From Muraenolepis orangiensis (taxonomy: Eukaryota > Chordata > Actinopteri > Gadiformes > Muraenolepididae), in contig CM051006.1 in NCBI GenBank assembly GCA_027704905.1, forward strand, positions 5,741,915-5,805,914: a stretch of DNA of 64,000 nucleotides, read 5' to 3'. Shown piece by piece: positions 57,701-64,000 of this stretch (position 1 is its first letter; each line of letters opens with the position of its first letter). Below the pieces are notes generated by a model, which did no database searches, was not told the origin of the DNA, and saw nothing but the letters and a program-made list of their open reading frames with translations. The translations under genes were made by a program, and so were the position numbers.

Positions 57701-60700
57701 TTCTGAACAAGTCTCGAAGAACTGAACCGGTGCTCAGGTGAAAATACAATTAGTTGGCAAACAACCATACAGTATCTAACTACCTTTACGAGCAGACAAT
57801 GTTCTTGGTGAGAAGCTAGTACGCTAGTAAAAAGTGATGAGAGGACAGAGTCACTATACGAGAGCTTGTGTTTTTTGTCTTCGGGGCAATACTGGCGGTG
57901 TGGCCGTTTTTGCATTTGGAAGTGTTTTATAGTATTTTAGATCGTTTTTTCTTAGTCCTGTTCTCTGTTCCACAGAACGGCGCGAGCGAAGAACCAAGGC
58001 ACCGCTCTTTCCTTCATCTCCCACACGGAGATGCCCGTGCACGACGAGGTCAAGAAGTCCCTCATCCAAGGTGAGCGGCCCGAGGTCCCCGGGCGGGTCA
58101 CCGTACAGGCGGTGGCGGGGTGTGGGGAGGACGCCATGCCAGCTGGGCTGGGCAATATGGAAGTGTAGCATCGTGTTTATTATGGGAGTTTAACACGTGC
58201 CGATAAATGAATATCACAAGATGCTTATGCTAATTCAAAATGCCATTTTAAACAGTCTAGCTGATCATGGCTCATTACACAAAAATAATCTTCCTTTCTC
58301 TCGGTTGTTTCCATCCTCATATCTGACCATTTTTAAGGGTTTATCTTCCAGTCGTCATTCATTACTATATAACTAATTGCGAAGAAGATGAAATTAATCA
58401 ATTTCATGCAATTATTATGAATGCTGCAATATTTGGCTGGGATTATGTTTGTAAGAATACTGTTAGTCCGTAGAAGAAGCCAAGACCCCCTCTCTAGACA
58501 TGTAGGACTTTGTCATTTGTGTTGAGTCACTTGGACCCGGTTCCCTTCGAGACCTAACCCTGATACGGGGGCCATAACAAAGACAACGGGTGTTTCTTTG
58601 CTTGATATCCTGCCTCACTCTTCTCCAGAGAACGGTGAATGCATGCTGAACCCCTACGAGTTCAAGATGGATCAGATAGAGGGCTTCAGGTATCGCTGTA
58701 GGGTAAGTGTTCCGCCCCATTCGGGTGGGACTTTGAAGTTGATTTTAAATTAAATTCATTTTTTTTAATCCTAATGTGATTGAAAGCAAGTTGTATCTTG
58801 TGTTCCCAGGATGCCATGCGCTCGGTGACCAAGCAGTCGGTGAAGGAAGCCAGGCTGAGGGAGATCAAGCAGGAGTTGCTGAAATCTGAGAAACTGAAGG
58901 TGGGTCCACTGACCGGCTGATGAACACCAAGAAACTGGTGCTACATGACCAGAGAACAGTTAGACTAAAAAGCCCTAGAGAACTGGTGCTACATCACCAG
59001 AGAACAACAGTGGGAACAACAGCCCTAGAGAACTGGTGCTACATGACCAGAGAGAACAGTTAGACTAAAAAGCCCTAGAGAAATGGTGCTACATGACCAG
59101 AGAACAGTTAGACTAAAAAGCCCTAGAGAACTGGTGCTACATGACCAGAGAACAACAGTTGGAACAACAGCCCTAGAGAACTGGTGCTACATGACCAGAG
59201 AACAACAGTTGGAACAACAGCCCTAGAGAACTGGTGCTACATGACCAGAGAACAGCAGTTGGAACAACAGCCCCTAGAGAACTGGTGCTACATGACCAGA
59301 GAACAACAGTTGGAACAACAGCCCTAGAGAACTGGTGCTACATGACCAGAGAACAGCAGTTGGAACAACAGCCCTAGAGAACTGGTGCTACATGACCAGA
59401 GAACAACAGTTGGAACAACAGCCCTAGAGAACTGGTGCTACATGACCAGAGAACAACAGTTGGAACAACAGCCCTAGAGAACTGGTGCTACATGACCAGA
59501 GAACAGCAGTTGGAACAACAGCCCTAGAGAACTGGTGCTACATGACCAGAGAACAGCAGTTGGAACAACAGCCCTAGAGAACTGGTGCTACATGACCAGA
59601 GAACAACAGTTGGAACAACAGCCCTAGAGAACTGGTGCTACATGACCAGAGAACAGCAGTTGGAACAACAGCCCTAGAGAACTGGTGCTACATGACCAGA
59701 GAACAACAGCCCTAGAGAACTGGTGCTACATGACCTGAGAACAACAGTTGGAACAACAGCCCTAGAGAACTGGTGCTACATGACCAGAGAACAGCAGTTG
59801 GAACAACAGCCCTAGAGAACTGGTGCTACACGACCAGAGAACAACAGTTGGAACTACAGCCCTAGAGAACTGGTGCTACATAACCAGAGAATAACAGTGG
59901 GAACTACAGCCCTAGAGTGAACAAATGATTAGAACTCTGCTGTTTAAATTGGAGAGGAATTGATAATTGTCATGTACTACCCACATTGTAATGATACTCC
60001 TTTTTAAGGATTCCTTCAAAGGTACAATATGCGCAAAAATTTAGTTTGAAATGTGCTGTAAATCATTTTGTCCTTTGTCATCTAGACGCCAACTTATTTA
60101 AGGCTACAGGGATGAAGGTGAATTGATGTAGATTGTGTAGATATCTGATGTTGTGATTTTTCACTCGGATTTGTGTTTTTCTAACTTGGACTGGAGCGAG
60201 CTTGAAATAGCAAATCTGGCATTTTATAAAAAAAATATTAAAATGTTATAACAATTCTGTACACACACACACACCCCATATGATGACCACTCCATACACT
60301 CCTTGTCGTCTTTCGTTTCCTTCTGGTTGTACTGTTGTGTTGACATTTCCCCGGTGTCCTCCTGTGTCCGTCCACAGACCTACTTCGAGGACAACCCCAG
60401 AGACCTGCAGCTCCTGCGTCACGACGGAGACCTGCACCCGGCCGTGGTGAAGCCCCACATGAGGAACGTCCCGGAGTACCTCAGTGAGACGCACCCCCCC
60501 CCCCCCCCCCCCCCTGGCTAAACAACCATTAGTATCAGTACTGTTTTTGAGAGCGTGATGAGTTTGAGTATCGGTTGTATTGTCCCACCCTCTGACGCTC
60601 TGTTTTTCCATGGCTGTTTGTTGTCGTGGTCCAGTTCCCGAGGTTCTGCGAGGCGTGATAGACCCCATGACCAAGGTCCGGAGGAGGAGGAGGATTCTGG

Positions 60701-61377
60701 CCTCGGCCCGTTCCAAGGTAAGGCTAAGCGTCACCGGATGGGGACGCCGTAACCTACTCGAGTAAAACCTACCTATACCCTTATGGTGGCGGCAGGATAG
60801 CTGGCTTGGGAACCGGAAGGTTCAAGTCCCCGAAACACCTTGGCACTGTCGGGGTGCCCTTGAGCAAGGCAGTGTGCGTGTGCGTGTGTGTGTGTGTGTG
60901 TGAGATAGCTGCCCACTGCTCCTAATACTAGGATGGAATAAATACATAGAAACAAATTGTATATTGTTTTGTGTACGTGTCGATTTAGATTACAACCTTG
61001 AGGCCAGCCTGATCTCGCAAGTTCACATGCTGTGTGTGTATACAGCTAGCCATACTCTGTGCTCATCTCTCTGTGTGTCTCTCTGTCTGTCTGTGAGAGA
61101 TTAAAAAAGCCTGGACACATTAGGGGAACAGTATTCCAACAGAACACCTTTTAAAATGATTCCTGGGAGGATATTGGAGCAGGGGAGGAGCAATGTGTTT
61201 TAGTGCCATATTGCAGGCTGAACTTGAATCCCCTGTTTTTGTAAATGGATCGTTAAACTAACTGAACGCTTCCTTCACCACCAGAACAACAACCGGTCAA
61301 ACAACCCTCTGAAGAGTTTCCGCAGTTCAGGACAGGGAAGGAAAGCACACAAGGCCAAGGCCACGCCCTCCACCTAA
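52149..61377 (+). CDS. ddx56: ddx56, nucleolar DEAD-box RNA helicase, complete gene span
   Basis: Fourteen coding exons give 1665 bp, 554 residues (human 547). Domain order: Q-motif region (FHEMGIDDRLLK, PTLIQEKAIPLAL), motif I ARTGSGKT, Ia VPTKELGQQ, Ib GTPSR, II VVDEADLLFSFGF, III MSATLS, then the second RecA lobe (EEDKFLLVYTLLKL, RGKTLLFVDS, CHIISQFNQGFYNYIIASD), V GVSRGVDF and VI HRVGRTARA. The C-terminal tail matches DDX56 (FRYRCRDAMRSVTKQ, LKTYFEDNPRDLQLLRHD, HPAVVKPHMRNVPEYL) and ends basic. DDX56 is an ATP-dependent RNA helicase acting in late 60S ribosome assembly. Introns carry SINEs and a 50-bp minisatellite. AATAAA lies about 290 bp after the stop. Confidence 0.98.
52603..52764 (+). 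CDS. ddx56: ddx56 exon 2 (Q motif, motif I)
   Basis: 162 bp: AIADLGWAEPTLIQEKAIPL, then GKDVLARARTGSGKTAAYAV, ending HILKSKQ. It contains the ATP-binding P-loop. Confidence 0.98.
52816..53213 (+). repeat. tRNA-Glu-derived SINE, complete copy
   Basis: The head (52816-52888) matches tRNA-Glu(CTC) from the D arm on: 'agtggttaggattcggcgct', anticodon CTC, 'cccgggttcgattcccgg'. The 5' acceptor strand is altered and cannot pair with 'tcaggga', so it is not a working tRNA. The body ends 'gacaatacatttgaatctaa'. It lies in ddx56 intron 2. Confidence 0.85.
53455..53650 (+). repeat. Interspersed repeat family B copy
   Basis: 'ttattggccatttgcaa', 'agtacaatggaatgcttact', 'ccccattccctccctcagta', ending 'gtgttgaattgtgca'. 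A CT/CTGT tract follows to the exon 3 acceptor. Confidence 0.65.
53709..53863 (+). CDS. ddx56: ddx56 exon 3 (motif Ia)
   Basis: 155 bp: TVREQDVRAVVLVPTKELGQ, QVHAMCVQLTRYCARDVRVV, DISGKADVSAQ. Acceptor ATACAG follows a CT tract. Confidence 0.97.
53998..54385 (+). repeat. Interspersed repeat family B copy, expanded
   Basis: Family start ('gattcaacatttttatttgc', 'ccccattccctcccgcagta') followed by many 'aacaacactatatact'-like repeats. Confidence 0.65.
54536..54703 (+). CDS. ddx56: ddx56 exon 4 (motifs Ib, II)
   Basis: 168 bp: PILMEKPDVVVGTPSRVLIH, then LEVLVVDEADLLFSFGFEAD, VKNLLC. Contains the DEAD box. A GT microsatellite begins right after the donor. Confidence 0.98.
54706..54746. repeat. 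(GT)n microsatellite at the donor of ddx56 exon 4
   Basis: About 19 GT units starting within the donor region. Confidence 0.95.
55121..55211 (+). CDS. ddx56: ddx56 exon 5 (motif III)
   Basis: 91 bp: HLPKIYQSFLMSATLSVDVQ, SLKEMILHNP. Contains the SAT motif. Confidence 0.97.
55841..56082 (+). CDS. ddx56: ddx56 exon 6
   Basis: 242 bp: VILKLEGSQLPAACQLQQYS, EEEDKFLLVYTLLKLQLVRG, KTLLFVDSIDRSYRLKLFL, EQVGVPSCVLNSELPVHSR. Start of the second RecA lobe. Confidence 0.98.
56309..56610. repeat. Interspersed repeat family C copy 2
   Basis: Matches 33065-33440 over most of its length, in ddx56 intron 6. Confidence 0.6.
57015..57155 (+). CDS. ddx56: ddx56 exon 7
   Basis: 141 bp: CHIISQFNQGFYNYIIASDE, then a Lys-rich insert (AKKGAKKQPKTKGTK) that varies between species. 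Confidence 0.97.
57261..57368 (+). CDS. ddx56: ddx56 exon 8 (motif V)
   Basis: 108 bp: DKEYGVSRGVDFQNVSNVIN, FDFPKSVDSYVHRVGR. The motif VI arginine is split across the next junction. Confidence 0.98.
57595..57830 (-). repeat. Interspersed repeat family D copy
   Basis: Reverse orientation: 'catttagcagacactttaat' and 'ccaaagcgacttacaatagt' begin it. Confidence 0.6.
57976..58070 (+). CDS. ddx56: ddx56 exon 9 (motif VI)
   Basis: 95 bp: TARAKNQGTALSFISHTEMP, VHDEVKKSLIQ. Acceptor CCACAG. Confidence 0.97.
58629..58702 (+). CDS. ddx56: ddx56 exon 10
   Basis: 74 bp: ENGECMLNPYEFKMDQIEGF, RYRCR. Donor GTAAGT. Confidence 0.97.
58810..58899 (+). CDS. ddx56: ddx56 exon 11
   Basis: 90 bp: DAMRSVTKQSVKEARLREIK, QELLKSEKLK. 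The donor GTGGGT leads into the minisatellite intron. Confidence 0.97.
58921..59930. repeat. ~50-bp minisatellite in ddx56 intron 11
   Basis: About 20 units built from 'agaacaacagttggaacaac', 'agccctagagaactggtgct' and 'acatgaccag'. The first units carry a 'cagttagactaaaaag' variant. Confidence 0.97.
60378..60483 (+). CDS. ddx56: ddx56 exon 12
   Basis: 106 bp: TYFEDNPRDLQLLRHDGDLH, PAVVKPHMRNVPEYL. A poly-C run follows about 10 bp after the donor. Confidence 0.98.
60635..60717 (+). CDS. ddx56: ddx56 exon 13
   Basis: 83 bp: IPEVLRGVIDPMTKVRRRRR, ILASARSK. The five-arginine run fits a nuclear or nucleolar signal. Confidence 0.96.
60785..60960 (+). repeat. SINE-like family A copy
   Basis: 'cttgggaaccggaaggttca', 'agtccccgaaacacc', 'gcccttgagcaaggca', 'agctgcccactgctcctaat'. 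It lies in ddx56 intron 13. Confidence 0.65.
61285..61377 (+). CDS. ddx56: ddx56 exon 14 and stop
   Basis: 93 bp: NNNRSNNPLKSFRSSGQGRK, AHKAKATPST, TAA at 61375-61377. NPL(R/K)SF matches the DDX56 C-terminus. Confidence 0.96.
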   Translation, partial: NNNRSNNPLKSFRSSGQGRKAHKAKATPST

Positions 61378-61669
61378 CCTGGAAACACGCAACCTGCGCG
61401 TCAGGATTACATCAGAACTCTGGTACCCATCCACCCTTCCATCCAGTGGATTGGATTGAACAATGGACTATGACTAGGCCAACCACGTCCCCATATATGG
61501 CCGATGACCCGTCGAAATATGAACTATGACGTGGCCATATAGTGACTCTGAAGTGACCATATATGGATTATGCCATGACCATGACATGTTCTTTTTTGTG
61601 TCAATGTTTATCCTCAACCGGGCTACATTTGTGGTGGATAAATAACAGAATTGTATATTTTATGTGTAT

Positions 61670-61675
61670 AATAAA
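61670..61675 (+). terminator. ddx56 polyadenylation signal
   Basis: AATAAA 293 bp after the stop, in an AT-rich context with T-rich sequence following. Confidence 0.75.
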
Positions 61676-61746
61676 GTAAACCTTTTTGGTTTAATATTTG
61701 TGTTACTTTGTCTGTGATTGTGAATGCAGAGTTAAGTTGTTTAGCC

Positions 61747-62191
61747 CAGGGGTTCCCAACCTTTTTTGTGCCACGGACCGGCAGATACATGAAAAAAATA
61801 TCGCGGACCGGTTGTCAACAAAACGGCAGGGCTCGATTTCAGTATGAACGCGCATGTACGCGGAGCGCCCGTAACAAAAAAACCGGCTCGCACCCGACAT
61901 CACTAGCGCGTAGTCTCTTTAGTAGCGCGTGCAACTGAAAGTCTCGTTATGCCGCCGATATATATTTAATCTATATATATATATAGATTATACCGCCCAT
62001 ATATACCGCTATATCATCTATATATAGATTATACTATATATATATAATCTCTATATATAGATTATACCGCCCGCCGTTCACCTATACTCAAATTATTTGA
62101 GTCATATGATGATAAACAGCTGTTTCGCGGCCCGGCAGTAACCCCTCCACGGCCCGGTACCGGTCCGCGGCCCGGCGGTTGGGAACCCCTG
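61747..62191. mobile_element. Nonautonomous hAT-type element (MITE)
   Basis: Ends CAGGGGTTCCCAACC and GGTTGGGAACCCCTG are perfect inverted repeats. Flanks gtttagcc and atttagcc are an 8-bp target duplication with one mismatch. The interior has 'ccacggaccgg' motifs near the ends and TA-rich palindromes. It lies between the convergent ddx56 and aebp1 3' ends. Confidence 0.85.
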
Positions 62192-62414
62192 ATTTAGCCA
62201 ACATAATTACCTACTTGAGTCTCAAACCAATCGCCTATATATATTTTTTTATTCAGGCTTGGTTTTTAAATATTTGTAGTTGATTGCGTAATATGGATGA
62301 ATAGAAATTATTGTATCCGATTTATATAGCTTTTAGAATGTGGCGCTATGGAAGTTGATGTATAAAGTATCCGAATGAAAATAATTTGGGAATGCAAACG
62401 AAAAACGTAAAAAG

Positions 62415-62420
62415 TTTATT
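62415..62420 (-). terminator. aebp1 polyadenylation signal
   Basis: AATAAA on the minus strand about 210 bp after the aebp1 stop codon. Confidence 0.6.
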
Positions 62421-62629
62421 TTTGTTCCGTCGTCTCTGCTCAGCAGACACATTTTTCAGGTCAAAAATATTTTTGTATAAGCATAAAAAACAAACCCCAC
62501 GGATATGAATGTTATCTACCATTAGAGATGTGATGAAAAAAAAAATGAACTTGCTGATGGTAAGTCCACAACATTCGGGCTGGTTAAGTGATAACTTTCA
62601 ACCCTCAATACTTCTAAATGGTGGTGTTT

Positions 62630-63204
62630 TTAGAAGTCATCAATACTGTACTCAAAGTCCAGCGGGTCCAGCGGGTACCAGGGCGTCGTACTGTGCACCA
62701 CGCAGTCCTCCGTCCCCAGTACCTTTGTGGTGGGCGACAGCGGCGGTGTGGTGGTGGGGGTGGTGGTGGTGGTGGTGGTGGTGGTGGTGGTGGGGGTAAG
62801 GGTTGTCGTCGTGGTGGTCCTCTGGCCGTGCCGCAACCTTATAAGACGGTACTTTTTCGCCCGCAGTATCTGCAGATGCCGGAGTCGCTTACCGCTCTCC
62901 GTGTTCCAGTTGGCCCTTGCGCCTGCGCCGCCGTCGCCGGGTCTGATCCCGTCGCCCACTCCGCCGCGGACCGCGCGGCTGGTCTTCCGGGGGGCGGTCC
63001 CGATCCCCTTCAGGGTCTTGCCTCTCAGGGCTATGATTTGCTGGATGCGGTTCCAGTTGGACTTGACCAGGTTGAAGCCGCAGGAGGTGGCGCCCGTCTC
63101 ATAGCCCACCATACAGAGGCGGGTTTGGGGCGAGTGGCCGTCGGCCCGGGCCGTCACCCGGTACTCACCGGGGTTCAGCAGGCGCCAGTAGTCCCCGGCC
63201 GCCG
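62630..63204 (-). CDS. aebp1: aebp1 terminal exon
   Basis: 575 bp to TAA at 62632-62630. The acceptor GTTGCAG ends at 63205. After the transthyretin-like domain comes a Gly/Arg-rich part, then a poly-Thr run encoded by an ACC repeat at about 62745-62815. Confidence 0.93.
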
Positions 63205-64000
63205 CTGCAACGGTCACAGGAGAGGATAGAAGAGGAGGGGTTAGGGTCAGAGATGGGTTTCTGTATTGGGGTTTAGGACCTACAGGGGTTTGGGACGGCA
63301 GTAGATCAGTCTGTTGGGACTTCATTCATTCATAGATCCTACAGTACCTGTTTTGATGTCGTGTTTGATTCCCTCCACGGATACGGTGGCGTTAGCCAGT
63401 GGGTTTCCCTCCATGTCTCTGACCAGTCCCTTTATCCCACGATGCACCTGGTGAGGGGGAGGAGAACGGGGCCTTGAGCACTCGATGTCGATAGCACTAC
63501 CTGGCCATTAAGCAGCTTTATCCAAAGTGACCGAAAGGGATTCGATGATTTTAAACACGTTCGTGTTCAAGGAACGCCTGTGAGGAAAACTGTGGACATC
63601 GGGTGGAACACCATCACCACCACACACATGCCTATCCTTGCCCAGACAAATTCATTATTACATTACAGTCGTATAAGCAGACGCTTTTGTCCAATGCGAC
63701 TTACAATAAGGTCATTTAACAGGTAGGCACCAGAAGTCATAAGTGCATTTCCTTCCAAACAAACCGTAATTACATAATAACTAACGGAAGGAGCCTGTCT
63801 GCCTGTCTGTCTGAACCCGAGGAACCTGCAGTGACTGAAAGTGGTCTGCGGACGGGGGATGAGGAGCTCTTCTCCGGGAACAACACCCGAGGACCAAGCA
63901 ATCGGCCTGTTTTTTGAAACTGGGAAACCCCCCCCCCCGCTGGTCTGTGCTACCTGCTCTATGAAGGACAGCAGGGCTTCCCGGTTGTTCTCCCACTCTC
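62630..64000 (-). CDS. aebp1: aebp1 (ACLP), last three coding exons, partial gene
   Basis: Exons 64000-63954 (cut by the edge), 63447-63348 and 63204-62630 join in phase and encode WENNREALLSFIEQ, VHRGIKGLVRDMEGNPLANA, TVSVEGIKHDI, GDYWRLLNPGEYRVTA, CMVGYETGATSCGF, KSNWNRIQQI and a tail ending FEYSIDDF. This is the end of the catalytically inactive carboxypeptidase domain, its transthyretin-like domain, and the acidic/Thr-rich C-terminus of AEBP1, a secreted matrix protein of connective tissue. CPXM1 and CPXM2 are relatives but lack the GATxCxF...SNW.RI stretch and this long tail. Confidence 0.93.
62745..62815. repeat. Coding (GGT)n / (ACC)n trinucleotide repeat
   Basis: GGT/GTG repeat on plus, read as ACC/ACT Thr codons in aebp1. 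Confidence 0.9.
63348..63447 (-). CDS. aebp1: aebp1 penultimate exon
   Basis: 100 bp: VHRGIKGLVRDMEGNPLANA, TVSVEGIKHDIKT. Acceptor CACCAG, donor GTACTG. Confidence 0.95.
63655..63775 (-). repeat. Interspersed repeat family D, 3' part
   Basis: Reverse-orientation 'acgcttttgtccaatgcgac' and 'ttacaataag' match the tail, in an aebp1 intron. Confidence 0.5.
63954..64000 (-). CDS. aebp1: aebp1 exon, truncated by window edge
   Basis: 47 bp visible: WENNREALLSFIEQ before donor GTAGCA. The human counterpart reads WENNKESLIVFMEQ. Confidence 0.92.

Overview
The window is a vertebrate, almost certainly teleost, nuclear segment: split genes with GT/AG introns, long AC/GT, CT and minisatellite arrays, and small fish-type interspersed repeats. 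Genes were found by joining exons whose splice sites and reading phases agree and whose products match known vertebrate families from memory. No database search was possible.

Layout. (1) About 217-16371, minus strand: the 5' coding part of an electrogenic sodium bicarbonate cotransporter, best matching SLC4A5 (NBCe2). Seven coding exons are visible and the gene runs off the left edge. Its introns hold most of the big repeat arrays. (2) 16372-29974: a gene-poor interval with a decayed hAT transposase, other transposon fragments and three minisatellites. (3) 29975-45859, minus strand: a complete scarb1 gene (scavenger receptor class B member 1, SR-BI) of 12 coding exons, with two alternative first coding exons. 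The predicted protein is 490 or 489 residues. (4) 45860-52148: a repeat-rich interval between divergent genes. (5) 52149-61377, plus strand: a complete ddx56 gene (nucleolar DEAD-box RNA helicase), 14 coding exons, 554 residues. (6) 62630-64000, minus strand: the last three coding exons of aebp1 (ACLP), convergent with ddx56 and cut by the right edge.

The genes do not form one pathway. SLC4A5 is a plasma-membrane ion transporter, SR-BI takes up HDL lipid and carotenoids, DDX56 works in ribosome biogenesis, and AEBP1 is an extracellular matrix protein. As far as I recall DDX56 and AEBP1 lie on the same human chromosome arm (7p13), so that pair may be old synteny.

The most notable structures are the two scarb1 first exons, three independent cases where an exon edge with its splice site was copied into the adjacent intron (scarb1 exons 3 and 6, one slc4a5 exon), two minisatellites whose unit also exists as a seed copy elsewhere in the window, and a 627-bp TTAA-flanked terminal-inverted-repeat element inside scarb1. 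I see no wholly new gene system.
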